Origin: Plenodomus lindquistii
Lineage: Eukaryota; Ascomycota; Dothideomycetes; Pleosporales; Leptosphaeriaceae
NCBI GenBank assembly: GCA_025504975.1
Contig: JANUWI010000018.1
Span: 930,001 to 994,000 of the forward strand
Direction of reading: 5' to 3'
Length of the DNA: 64,000 nucleotides
Below, one piece after another: positions 22,246 to 34,367 of the stretch. The position numbers and the translations under genes are program-made. Under the pieces are notes generated by a model that ran no database searches, had not been told where the DNA came from, and saw nothing but the letters and a program-made list of their open reading frames with translations. Numbering within the stretch: position 1 is the stretch's first letter; each line of letters opens with the position of its first letter.

Positions 22246-22721
22246 ACTGCTTGTCTGATGGATGAGAGATATAAATGGTTAGTTGCAGGTGCTGTTTGAG
22301 TCCGGACTCTCGTATACGTTTGTCTGCAAGTTTTGACACAAGACACTCAGATGCGCCGCAAATGCGCACGCCAAGTCGACGTCAAATTCAGACCTTAGTC
22401 TGCGATCTTTTTAGGAATCAGCCGTCTCTTTGTTGGTCCGGTAGGGAGAAAGGATGCTCCTAGATGAGATGAGAGTTCAGTACAATGGGTTCACATATGC
22501 GATCACATCAGGGAAGGTATGAAGCTCTACGCTGTATATTGTACGCACGGTCTAAGGGCAACTTCCTCCACCTCTTGACATGATCAGATACCTCCTCGCT
22601 GCTTCGTAGGTTTAAGATTCGTGCTCTTCTATTGTGGTGTAGCCTCGATAAAACTGAGTTCTTCAACGGTAGTAGTCGCTTAGCTAATAACCGACTCGCC
22701 GCATACCTTTGAGGCTTCGCG

Positions 22722-23230
22722 CGCCCCAGCATTCCCGCGATGCTCCATTGGGTGAGCTTTGACTCTGTACTAGCTATAAGGCGTGTATTGTCTAGTTCCT
22801 TAAGGTCCTAATACAAAGGAGCTCAAGTCTATGGTATTAAGTCCCTGCCTGACTTTAGAAGCATGACGCTCAAGTCTATGTAGCAGCAAGGAGATGACAA
22901 AGGCACACGGATCCGATAGAGTAAACTGACCATTAACCCTAGAGAGTACAGAAGATATTAGAGTATTGCTTATAGAGGTCTTGGTATACTGCGTTGACTA
23001 CAGTGAGCTGTGATGAGTGCTGATGGGTGCTGCGTCAATGCGAGCTCCTTCGTAGGAGGTGTGTTTCCAGGCGCTCACATGCAGCCTGGAGTGTGTCCAT
23101 CTCGGTTCCAACGCCGAGCAGCGCTTTGTGGTGACTATGCAAAGGCTTTATCTGGGTGTCGCAAAGGAGGCCTGGCTCATTTACTGCATGCCCAGATTCC
23201 AGACGTAAAATGAGCTTTTTAATTGACAAA
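22722..23230 (-). pseudogene. Diverged copy 1 of an unknown duplicated coding block
   Basis: Read on the minus strand, 22722-22805 gives ELDNTRLIA...SKLTQWSIAGMLG, and about 23060-23230 gives a second piece with LESGHAVNEPGLLCDTQIKPLHSH. Both match copy 2 downstream. Here about 250 bp of unrelated sequence separates the two pieces, so the copy has been interrupted. DNTPLAA-like and AGMLV-like motifs are faintly reminiscent of an ankyrin repeat, but the assignment is weak. Confidence 0.4.
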
Positions 23231-23617
23231 ATCCCAAACTCAATATCCGTACCCAAAGCATCAAGTATACGAGCTCGCTTCTACTCGTCTAGGTCGGCCT
23301 TGACAAGCCATGCGGAACTTAGTTCGAAATGCGTTGTTGTTACCCCTGCGTTGTGCACATACAAAAACATCTCCTTGTCATATAGCACCACGTCTTTCAA
23401 GCTCTGTTCCTCAACGTTGAACACTTCATAAAGTCGGCGGGCGTGATGGGTAAGCAATGCGGTCTTCCTCGGTGAGGTGTTTTGTCGTTGCCCTTGTCTT
23501 CATTGCGTCCCATTTGATCTTACCTAGAGTTGGTCCTTGATGGACTCGCTTGACCAAATCGAGGGAAACAACTGGCTCCTTCTTATTCGAGGCTCACTGC
23601 ATGCCTTCCGGATTTGT

Positions 23618-23942
23618 ACTCACCAGCATTCCCGCGATGCTCTGTTGGGTGTGCTTTGATATGATGACAGCTGCAAGAGGCGTATTATCAAGTTCCACGA
23701 AGTTCCGAAAGACAGTTTCCCCAGGGGGCCCACGAGCGGGTATCGCCGAGGATTGCGTCCTTCTTGGCTCGGACACTGAGTTGTACGTCGTCGTGGACAT
23801 GCAATGGCTTTGGCCGAGTGTCGCAGAAAACACTCTGCTGGCTCATTGCATGCCTGGATTCCACGTGAAGGATTAGTGTTTTTGAAGGCAGAAAAAAGTC
23901 CATATCCACCAGGTTAGCGCCCTTGTTGTAATTGGGACACAA
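23618..23942 (-). pseudogene. Diverged copy 2 of an unknown duplicated coding block
   Basis: On the minus strand the order is HVESRHAMSQQSVFCDTRPK, then KPLHVHDD, then after a frame change ELDNTPLAAVIISKHTQQ followed by SIAGMLV. The two parts lie directly next to each other, unlike copy 1, so this copy is closer to the ancestral arrangement. No complete gene can be rebuilt from it. Confidence 0.4.
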
Positions 23943-25507
23943 ATTTCACAAACGGCCGAATACAAGTATGGTACCGCTATCGTATGTAGTGGTGCAGTAC
24001 CTGGCGCACTTATTGCTGTTGGATGAATTGAGCGGGAGTCCCAGCTGTCTACGTATGATGTTGTAGACGAGAAGGGCATGGTGTCCCGCCGGCGCGGTCA
24101 CTGTTGTTTTGATGTCTTCATGTGTGGCGTTAAGAACGTAGTAGATGTCTTCACCGTGTCGGCGATTCAGGATGTCATCCCGACCTCCTTCACTGATCCG
24201 TCCCTTTTGAATTTTCTTGTTCTTTACGACCTATGCAGTTAGTTTCTTGTCGTTATGCTTCTCCTCTTTCTTCTGCGCCGTGGGTGCGGCTACCTGGCGT
24301 GGGTCGTCTGTGATGGCTGGCTCACCCGTGATCCGGCAGGGGGCTCTCCAAGATCTCAGTGTAATCGAGCCATCATCGGTACAGTGTCTGCAGGAGTGAG
24401 GTATCAGGCGCCATGCTAAGGCATCTTATGTGATATAGGGACCGTCAAACGCGTACTCAATCGCTTCAGTGATGAGATGTTCAGGTATATTGAAGGTGGG
24501 TATGAACACGCCAACTGTGTCATGAGAGATGTGAATCGTTAAAATCTTAAGCTTATCGCAGAAACTCCAGACGAAAAGCTCGCTCTTGTAAAAATAATGA
24601 AAATTTCAAAGTCGCCTTATATATAGCGCTGTGCTTGGTTCGTACCTGCATGGGCTAACTAACTTTTAGGATTAGAACCTCAGCGAAAGCTGTAACCGCT
24701 TTGATTGCACATGCTGAATGTTTTGCCAAATGTTTCTTCCATCTCCCATGAAGGCATGGCAGTGTTCTGGGTGATTCTGTTTCCATCACTAGATGACTCT
24801 TCCTGCGTCGAGATCAGTGGCGCAGGTTGTCTAGCGGGACGGTCGCCATATGCTTTTTTACTCTTGATCCCTCGTTAGGCGGGCTCTAACTGGTAATTCA
24901 GATCCTCAATCTCTTTCGTGGCCCCTGCCAGGTTGGTATACGCGATGTTGGCGTGCAACAGCTCGTCTGGAGTCTATCACCCAACCAGGCACTTCTCACC
25001 TTCACTGCCGATCCTAGCCGCATACCCAATGTGAAGGCAAGGAGAATACGACTTGCCCATCGTTGCCTGCCTCAATCGCTCTTGCGTATCGCAGTAGCGC
25101 AGATTGTTCTTGCGCTAGATTGTTGACGTAGACTGGAAGGCTTCTTCTTGACTCATTTTCTCTTTGTTATCTTAGTCTTGCACATTTCGGAGCGTCTTGT
25201 GGAGATACGTCTAGTCGATTGCTATTGTGATTGAAGAGACGCTTTCATAGACGCAATACACACGGTCGTGGGGGCACACCATTGCGGTTGTTATTTTGCT
25301 GGTATGTTGACGTGGTGCTGCTGTGGCGGTGATTTGCTGATGTTGTGAATATAGCAGCCGCTGCACTTTTCGGTCCCGCCTTTGCGCCCTTGGCACTTGG
25401 TTCAGCTCTCTCTGTTAGAGAACATTATGTATGACCAAATGACCTGTGGAAAAATCATCACAAGACATTTTTACGCTTATAGAACGATCACGCCGTATCA
25501 TCGCATC

Positions 25508-27165
25508 ATGGCTGGCCCATCAAGCCAAAACGTACCGAGACCCCGAGTACAGGCACCGCTCACTGATGCGGAAAGTGCACAAGCGAGTAGGGAATTTTGT
25601 ATGTTCACTATGTTTCCCGTGCATGAGATCAACCAACTGATCGTACCTAGGTTCGAATCCAGTTGCTGACTCGTCCAACGGCTCAAGATCTGCTCTCAAT
25701 GCCGGACCGTCACGTGGCGAAGCGCTTGAGCAGACACCTGAGCCACAAGAGTCTAGTTATTTCGTGGAGACTGAGGGACCATTTGATCCTGAGAGTTTCG
25801 TGTTATACGGCCACGAGCATACGCAAACCAGTCAAGCCGCCCATCGAGAAACCATTACATTCTACGAGAAGAAGCGGGGAAAGACCTGGACTCCCCCGCC
25901 CAAGGTCCTCAACGGGAAAAGACCCGTCACTGAAGAGGACATCCTGCAATCGGTCGAGGAGTACTCGCGAGAATTGATTGCCGAACAGCTGAACTACCCG
26001 TCAGCCCCATCGGACCTTTCTGTCACTGATGCCCACATCGCCGAACTGTGGAAATTTATCGATGATTTCCCCCCGTCACTCGTAAGCTATCAAAGTCTTG
26101 TTTTGCGACCGGCTGTACTCACATACGCACAGGACACAAGAATCCCAAGCCCACCACCGAGAAGACCGTTTCCGAACGTACGCGACAGGCGTCTGCTCAC
26201 GGCTCGACACGCCCTGAGCTACGTGAGAATCCCGTGGAGGTGCCCGGTTCTCCGTCTCTGGTTCATACCGAGCAGTCTGGCGCGTCAGTAGAGCAAGAGG
26301 TCATTGGAAGGAACCGCATTACCCACCTCAGGAGGGGAGTTGCAGCGGCTGCAAAGCTAAGTCGACGTAACGAGACGGTCGCTGAAGACCACGATGGAGG
26401 AGACTCGGAAACTTACGGAATTCATAGTAAGTACGGTTCTCCGAGGTCAATGATATGTGTATTAATTCCTTAGACAGGGTAAAGCCGCAAGACGAGCCAG
26501 CGTAGCCTCCAGAGGGACTTCATCAAGAATATCGCGCATTTCCTAGATGTTCAAGACCAATATGGTACCAAGGATGTCACAATAGACTCCACCGTAAACG
26601 TTTGCAGATTCATAAGGAATACAAATTGTCGACCGGAGACGAGTAGCAGCAGCCTACTGCCGTGGATGAGGCACAATTCGTGAAATTGAAGGATGCACAC
26701 GGTATCATCGACATCGAGCGTACAGCTCTTACTACATCCAAGAGTAAATTATACGAGATGGAGAAAACTGTCCGCGATCTCAAGGCTCGTCTTCGGAACA
26801 GCGAGCAAACAGTTGGGAAGCTGCGAACTACGGTCCTTGATCGTTACAAGAGTATGAAGGAACTCCGTGCCGCGAGAGAAGCAAACAAGAAGCAGATCGG
26901 GGAGCTCCAAAAAGCCGCTACGGCTGATGACTCAAGGATCAGCACGCTCGAAGAGGAAGTCAGTCGTTCCAACGGAGAGATAGGACCGCTTAAGACTGCC
27001 GCGTCAACGACGAATGACGAAATTCGCGACCTCGAGACCCAGGCTGATGAGGACTAGAAGACAATCGATAAACTACGCAGTATGAGTGAAGATGACAAGA
27101 CAAGCATCGAGGAACTCCAAAAGGCCGCCGCAGCTGACGACACGAAGATCGATACAGGTTTCTAA
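25508..27165 (+). pseudogene. Broken coiled-coil protein gene
   Basis: A start at 25508 (MAGPSSQNVPRPRV), an intron at 25599-25650 (GTATGT...CTAG), a clean exon 25651-26081 and an intron at 26082-26132 fit one gene. The continuation HKNPKPTTEKTVSERTRQ after the second intron is one base out of frame; a run of six C at about 26070 is the obvious place for an indel. Further on, a coding-like frame is interrupted by TAA at 26480, TAG at 26644 and TAG at 27055, with more frame changes between. The C-terminal part (26662-27165) is a strong heptad coiled coil with two related units, IGELQKAATADDSRI and IEELQKAAAADDTKI. I recognise no family. It was probably a structural coiled-coil protein, now inactive. 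Confidence 0.65.
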
Positions 27166-28139
27166 GCACATCCCCAAGGCGCTCGAGGGCCCTGGACATG
27201 CTACTCTTCGATGGAGGCTGAGAGTGACATAATTATAGAGATTGCTGTTGTGCGCGGCACGACCTCGGGTGTTGCGGTACCTAGTTATTCTTCTGCTCTG
27301 TCCGTCCACACTGTGCGGACAGTAAACCGGCGGCGCTGAGACCGACTCGTCGAGGTGGGAATGCCCATGTACCACGAAAAAGCGACTGTCCCAAACGCCA
27401 GCTAAACGGACAAACAACCTGGATGATGATCTCTGACCTCGGCCGAGCAATCGCATGGATGTCGTATAATATCGCAACACGGCATGGAGATCGGCGTGAG
27501 GGGAGCACGGAGCCCCACCGAGTGGGGCACCCATACATCCAATGAGTGAGTGGGATACCTATATATAAGATGCGCGCGTTTTTGCTATTCTACTTGCGAA
27601 ATGTATCCTTTTGTACGAGTGCTGCTGCGGCAAATTTGGAATACATCTAGCCTACAAATGACATCTTTGTGTACAGAGTGTAGAGACATTGAATTAAGCT
27701 CTCGCTAACTCCCGTATGATATACAGCGAAACCCACACGATTAGGGCGCTAGAACTGCTCAGATTACTATTCACTATCGACACGGTCTTTTTCGGTATAA
27801 TACGGAAGCTGGTAAGGGTCTGATTGAACGCAGACACACCCTGTACGGACAAAATGCTACAGCACCCTCCGTCTATATCTCCATCGTCCGACCTTCTACC
27901 CTGCTGGCAGGCATACACCATAGCACCCCGACATCTAGCAAAGCAGTTCACTATGCACCGTCTATCTGGAACAGTTTCAGGGGGTCTGCATAGTGAGATG
28001 ATGGTAATGATCTGCGGATGCACGAGTATATATTCTATATGACAGTCTCAGTCCCTATACTCCAACAACTCTTCTGTATTTGCAAATACTAGATTTCTGC
28101 TGCCATCCACCTATAAGTCTCTGGTTACTATCAACGAAT
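27166..28139. other. Intergenic with second copy of a dispersed remnant
   Basis: About 27763-27850 resembles 274-360 near the left end of the window. The rest has no coding signature; it includes the promoter of the downstream P450. Confidence 0.4.
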
Positions 28140-29857
28140 ATGGCCATCTCCCCTGACCAACTCCCGCTCCTTGTCAGCGCCTTAGGAACTGCAGTGAGTT
28201 TAAAGCGATGCACAGCCTATATGAAGAACATCAAACCTAAATCCTTGAACAGGTCATTGCCTATGTTCTCTCCGTCGCGATCTACCGGTTGTGGTTCCAT
28301 CCTCTTTCCAATTTCCCTGGACCAAAACACATGGCGGTGTCCGACGTGTTTGGTCAATGGCGTGCATTTGTAGCGCAGGATATGCTACACTATGCCGCTG
28401 TGCTGCACCGCCAATATGGTCCTATCGTACGTTTTGGTACCAACCGCCTCCTTATAGAAGGTAGTGTTTGCTGGCCAGAAGTATATGGTGCTCGTAGCAC
28501 GTCCGATGAGAACGAGTTTGGTAAAGTCAAAGGCTTCGCATTCCCCAACGACCACTTGGCCTTGATCGGAACCAACCGAGAGGATCACCGCCGCCAGCGA
28601 CGCCAAATGGCCCATGCTTTCAGTGCAAACGCGCTCAAAGAACAGGAGCAAATCATGATGCAGCATGTGGATAAGTTTATCGCCAGATTGACAGACTTCT
28701 CCAACAAAGGGCAGACGTTCGACATGGTGCGGTATCTCAATCTCACGACATTCGATATCATTGGCGACCTCACTTTCGCCGATAGCTTCCACGGGCTTGA
28801 TGGAGATGAGACATTTGTCGAGAATTTCGATCGGGGAACTGCGGGTTTGGCATACCGACGGTTCATGATTCAATACCCTCTTCTGAAGCCGTTGGTAGCA
28901 CTGTACGCTGGTTCAGAACAGATCGCCAAAGCCGCTGTTGCAATGAAGGAAAACTTCCTAGTGGGCGAACGCAAGGGTCGAGAACGTATGGCACTGGGAG
29001 CTGAGCCAAAGGGCGGACGTCGAGATTTCGCCACCTATATGCTCCGAACTGGCAAGACAAACAACTCTGTCCTTAGTGATGAAGAAGTCCGAGGGATTTC
29101 GTCGGTCTTGGTCGCCGCTGGAAGTGAGACAACGTCAACAGCCCTCTCGGGATTTACCTTCTTCTATTCAATGTATCCGGAAAAGCGACAACGACTGGTA
29201 GACGAGGTCCGCAAAGCTTTCACTGATGAGTCTCAGATCAACATTACGAGCACTCAGCAACTGCAATATCTTCACGCTGTTATTGAAGAGACGTTGCGAA
29301 TGTATCCACCTGCGGCAACATTGCCACCCAGAGCCAGTCCAGGTGCGCCAGTCAATGGCCAATGGATACCGCGCGGTGTATGTACCAACTCTGCTCACCA
29401 AAAGGAGGAACCAACCGTAACTGACAAATGTACTCACTCCAGACTATCATCCACACCTACATGACAGCTACCAATCTCAATCCGGACAGCTTTGCAGATG
29501 CAGATTCATTTGAACCTGAGCGGGTATGTAGACTGAGTGATGTTTACATTCCAAATGTCGAGCTAATTTATTCCCTCGAAGTGGCTTCCCCAAGATCATC
29601 CATTCTACGATCCCCGCTTTGCTCACGACAAGAAGCAAGTAGTAAAGCCATTCAGTAATGGCTCCCGGGATTGCATTGGCAAGAACCTTGCTTACGCTGA
29701 AATGGCCATTACCATCTCTCGTATCTTATTCCGTTTCGATATCGAAATGCTACCTGGACAAGAAGATTGGGTAACCAGTCAGAGAGCTGGAATCCTGCGA
29801 ATCAAAGGCCCGCTCATGGTGCGTCTCAAGAATCGGTCGGGCGATTCCATGGAGTAG
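28140..29857 (+). CDS. Cytochrome P450 monooxygenase
   Basis: The model has four exons: 28140-28193, 28253-29377, 29443-29523 and 29582-29857, giving 511 residues with every intron in phase 0. An N-terminal hydrophobic anchor spans the first intron (LLVSALGTAVIAYVLSVAIY), followed by RLWFHPLSNFPGPK. The I-helix oxygen-binding motif is AAGSETTS, the K-helix is EETLR, then FEPERW. The haem loop is PFSNGSRDCIG, with Cys451 as the likely haem ligand. All family hallmarks are present, so the enzyme should be active; it is presumably ER-anchored and NADPH-P450 reductase-dependent. It resembles fungal P450s of secondary metabolism (such as the CYP58/65 type), but the substrate cannot be told. No other biosynthetic gene adjoins it. 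Confidence 0.93.
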
Positions 29858-31708
29858 GACATTGGCAAAACCGTTCTTGCTCTTACAGGGTTTTCACGCG
29901 ATGGCTTGCCTTTCGGTTCTAGTTTGATAGAAGAGCATTGCTTAGGTCTTGCCGAGCATATGTGCCGCGCGCTGACGTCTTCATGACCTAAGCCTTAGCT
30001 TAATTGTATAAGATTCTATTAGTTGTGCTTAAATTCAAGGTGACCATCGGGCCTAGCCTGGGCGACAAGTAGTAGTTACCTCCACACACTCGACTATTTT
30101 TGCAGGAGTTGAAAAGATGCGATATTAGTTGTCGCTTATACACAGGTACGTGTAACTTGGTCCCATCATTCAGATTCAAGAGACGAAAGAGGCTTGCACT
30201 TCGTAAGTGCTGCATTTGTCCTGTTTAAAGTTGTACTGGGTTCATCCTCAGTTTATCCCTTTCAATCTTCTCTAGCATACGCCTCACACATTCACGCTTG
30301 ATCAATCGTTCAGTGGGTCCCACAAGGTCCTCGACCGACTGGGAGTAAAGTTGGCAATCTGATCGACCGAAAGCCCCTCCAACTCAATGTACAAAATCAG
30401 GACCGCCAAGCATGGCATAGCAATCTTACCCCAAACACCGCTATCCTTGATGCTTGGGCACATCAGCCACAGTATCGTTATTAGCCGCTGTAAGTTTAAG
30501 CAATCTAATTGTAGAATCTTCAGGACTTGAGCATCTGCCAGCGGGAAAAGGCAACGCGGAAGACTTTTCGCACCATGCGTGTTTATGGGCTGATCCCGCT
30601 TCCATTCAGATAGAGTTGCCGGACGTCTTCCAGCGTTAATCTATCTAGAGTGGCTGAATCTAAGTTTGCATCAGGCGAAACCGATTCCGTGCTTTGGTGT
30701 GCTCCTCGGACTCTTTCTTCGCATCGTCGAGTTCGAAGAGACCTTCTTGCACGCTGCCGTGTTGTCCTGAAGCAGCTCAGACCACCAGCCGTCAGATCCA
30801 GAGCCATAGCAGGTTCTGTAGATCATAAAGCCCCATCACGTCGAGTACTGTCCGTTGTCCTCTCCCGTCCTAAAGCCCTAAGGTTGTCCAGGAACTTGGT
30901 GATGGGTGACATCGTGGCGGGAAAGTTGAGACGCGAAATTGCTTGAGTAAGCGTGTGCCGATTTGCGACGTCAACAACCGTAGTAGGCTTTTGAAAAGGG
31001 CACAAGCAGTGAGTACGTGGGAGCGTTGATCCAGCATGCTAAAATAGGAATGGTGAAAGCCTAGGTACCATGCACACAGCTACATTCAACGGCGCAATCT
31101 TGCTTATGACATCATCTTCACTATTTTATAACTTGATGTACACGCTCGCAAAGTGCAAGCTAATAGGACGACACTTTCAACTTACGGTCGCAAGGCCTCG
31201 TGGTAGTTTTCGCGCCGATCCCCACACATATTAAGAACCTTCCTCTTCGAGCGCAAAATGATCTACGGCCAAGAAGGGATTTATGGGAACACCTTGGTGC
31301 TTGCTATAACTGGGGCGTATCTTTACACATATTACTCTCACTAATTTGTCGCAGTACATGTTATCAACACCGCTTCTGACGTCTCGATAGAGTTGGCTTC
31401 TAGGCCTCGATTGTCGGGTGAGGAATCACCACAACGAGACATCTTCGTGCCGTTCAACCCGTCAAGCTTTCTGGGCAGTGATGAACTGCGTCTTGGCGTA
31501 CACCACTTCTGCAGCAGCCCGACAGGAAATCCTATGGACTATCTGATAGGCAGTTCAGCGATGTCGGCACATTCAGGCAATCGTGGGGTGACCCAGCTCT
31601 TTCCTTACTGTAATCGCAGTACAAAGCTGCTTCGTGTCGGCCATTGCAACACCTTTCGCTCTCACCACACCTCATCGCTACCACTTATCTCCTCTCAACC
31701 GCTTAATC
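29858..31708. other. Long intergenic region, nothing recognised
   Basis: This stretch is 1.85 kb between the P450 and the M20 peptidase. Short ORFs on both strands lack any family signature. The last few hundred bases probably carry the M20 promoter. Confidence 0.4.
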
Positions 31709-33133
31709 ATGTGGATGCGCACTTGTGCTCTCTCATGCGGGTTAGCTCTAGCAGCTTCATGCACAAGCGCCCACGTCGTATCGCGTCAAGCAAATGACAC
31801 GTCCAACCTCGCCGCGATCTCGGGCTACATCGACTCGATTGAAGATCAGCTATGGAACATTAGCAAGACTATTTATGATAATCCTGAGCTGGGTTTCAAG
31901 GAAGTCAAGGCACATGATCTTCTCACTTCCTTCATGGAAGAGCAGGATGGCTGGAATGTGACAAGATCGCTTTACAACATCAGCACAAGCTTCTCTGCTG
32001 TCTTTGAAGGCTCTGGAGAGGGCCCTATTGTCAGCTTCAATTCTGAATATGGTACGGGGGAATATGGACTGTGCGAATAATGATGCTGACTATCTAAAGA
32101 TGCGCTGCCGAATTTGGGACATGCTTGTGGACACAACCTCATTGCGACAGTTGGTGTCACAAGCGCTCTTGCCACTGCGAAGCTCATGAAAGAGTTGAGT
32201 TTACCGGGCAAAGTCATCTTGTTTGGAACACCAGCGGAAGAGAGCTTGGGTGGTAAAGTTGATATGCTGGAAGCGGGCGTTTTCGACGACTACGAGATTG
32301 ACGTCAATTTGATGGCGCACCCTACGAACGCACCAGATACACCTTACATGCGTACCTTTTCGACTAGTCGGCTAGATCTTGAGTACTATGGAAAGGTTGC
32401 GCACGCTTCGGCCGCACCGTACGAGGGCATCAACGCTCAAGACGCGCTCGTCCTGGCCTACAGCGCGATTGGCATGTTGCGACAACAATCAAAACGGACC
32501 GATCAGGTCCACGGGATCATCACGTCCGGCGGCACATCGATCAATGTCATTCCGGATCTATCCAGTGCTTCGTTCCAAATCCGGGCTCAAGATGATGCGG
32601 ATCTAGATTCTTGGACCGAGCGTATCCTCAAGTGTTTTGATGCAGGAGCCATGGCTACCGGTGCAGAACTCAATCTGACAATGCGCGAGAACAGCTATAG
32701 TGCCATGATTATAAATGATATCCTCGCGACCTCGTGGTCAAAATACTTCACGTCGCTCGGGGGTGAGGTACCAGACCAGGCTCTCGACCGGATCAAGGCT
32801 CAAGGCGGGAGTACCGACCAAGGCAACATTAGCAAAAAGTTTCCATCTATTCAGCCAATGTTCCAAATCTACAACGAGAATGGTAGCGTTCCGAGTGGCG
32901 GACCCCACACGGCCCCATTTGAGGTTGCCGCTGGTAGCAGGATGTCATTTGAGAAGGCGCTGATGACTGCAAAGGGATTGGCAGGCGTCGCCGTGGATAT
33001 TTTGTCGGTCGAAGGGATGTTAGATTCCGTGAAAGAAGAACTAGAAGCACTCGATCAAGGTAAAAGAAGGAGAAGTTTGAGAAGAGACATTGTAAAGGTC
33101 AGGCCCTCGCTTGATCAGCTGCATTTCCATTGA
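31709..33133 (+). CDS. Secreted M20-family metallopeptidase/amidohydrolase
   Basis: The model has two exons: 31709-32051 and 32100-33133, giving 458 residues; the 48-bp intron splits an Asp codon. The frame is open upstream, but the ATG at 31709 gives a signal peptide (MWMRTCALSCGLALAASC). Family motifs are in order: IYDNPELGFKE, then DALPNLGHACGHN at 115-127 (metal-binding His and catalytic Asp), then GTPAEE (the general-base Glu pair), and VAHASAAPYEGINAQDA. This is the M20 amidohydrolase/PM20D2-like pattern, a two-metal enzyme that cleaves amide bonds of peptides or acylated amino acids. Several N-x-T/S sites near the N-terminus fit secretion. The C-terminal RRRSLRRD tail is unusual. Confidence 0.9.
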
Positions 33134-34367
33134 GAAATCCGAGGGACAGCTGCCTAACCTACGTGTATGGTCCAGCGTGAACGTTATCAAAGATCGCGCA
33201 TCAGGTGCTTCAGTGATGAGCAATTGTGAATCTAAATTGGATTTCATGATTATACTATTATTACACTCAGCGCTTCGCGTTCTCTGAGTGGTGTCAGGCT
33301 GAGCTTTGTTCCCTTGTTGCAATTGGTGTTGTACAACTGTGCCTCATCGTAACACCGCATCGGGCTGGCGATGGGATACCCTCCGCCGAACATTAACAGC
33401 TAGTCCCCAACGTCGGTGACAGCCATGCCTCCACGGAACCTTGGCGTCTTTGCTGAGGTCTAACCCGCTTCAGGTCCAAGAGTTCGTGTGGTTTAGATGG
33501 ACTTGCTATTACTAAAATGCCTTGCTCCTGCCCCTTTTACCACTGACCTATGCATGAAACAGGTTGTTGTACTCACGTTTGTGTCGGCGAGAGGTAGCAA
33601 GCAAGCAAGCAAGCAAAGGAAACAACAAATTGTTAGGAGAAGTTGATTCGTAGCCCTGTCGTCTTGAGGCGTGTGCCTGGAGGTATTCCAGGTGTGCGCA
33701 ACATGCTGCCATTCAGATAGTGGTTGCCAGTAATCATTGTGATTAAATACGCGACACTTCTCATCTATTGTGCTCTTCTCAGGGACAGATGAAGCTTGAA
33801 GTCATGGACCTTGGAATCACTGCAATGGGCCACGGGTGTTTTTTCATAATTCTGATTCGGCAACTGAATGATGGTTGGATAGCTTTGGGACGCGTGCGGC
33901 ATCGACCGGGAATTTTCATTCGGCGTCGCTAGATGAAGGCCCCAAGATGCAGCAGGAACGCCGATCATACCGCAATGCGAACGCGAATCAACTACAATAT
34001 CACCATGTGTCGTGAATCAGTCCACAGAAGTTCTGACAAAGGAAACTTTGAAAGCTTAGGGCAACGCTATGGACATATCCGGATTTAATACACCAGTACA
34101 ATTAGAATCACGCTCCTGTGAACGTGTAAGACCAAACTTGCGGATTGAGATTGGCCTCATGGAGGACTTTTGATGGTATAATTATGAAACACAAATTAAC
34201 AATGCGAAATTTGACTATTGAGCCGCGAACCAGCAGCCTGTGCAATTCGTCATTGGGCAAGAAACAGTGGGAAGTCCAGTATTCACATATACCAGCCTCC
34301 ACCTTGGGGGGGAATAACGCAGCTCATCGGGACGGTATACATAACAGTGGCTTCCTGGTGCGCAACA
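33134..34367. other. Convergent intergenic region with (GCAA)n repeat
   Basis: This stretch lies between the 3' ends of the M20 gene and the aspartic-protease-like gene. It contains a (GCAA)n microsatellite at 33597-33616. Nothing else is recognised. Confidence 0.4.
33597..33616. repeat. (GCAA)n microsatellite
   Basis: About five tandem GCAA units lie in non-coding DNA. Confidence 0.85.

Larger units (their letters stand above)
22246..25507. other. Gene-poor eroded region with duplicated coding remnants
   Basis: In 3.3 kb there is no intact ORF of note. Two diverged copies of a coding block lie here (see the repeat entries). The motif GCTCAAGTCTATG occurs twice, near 22819 and 22869. Base composition is slightly more AT-rich than in the core region. 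The remainder holds only short ORFs without a family signature. It looks like degraded accessory DNA. Confidence 0.5.

Noticed and set aside
25641..25665. tRNA-like B-box sequence GGTTCGAATCC
   Set aside because: No matching A box, acceptor stem or cloverleaf lies upstream. The motif spans the acceptor site of an intron in the coiled-coil pseudogene.
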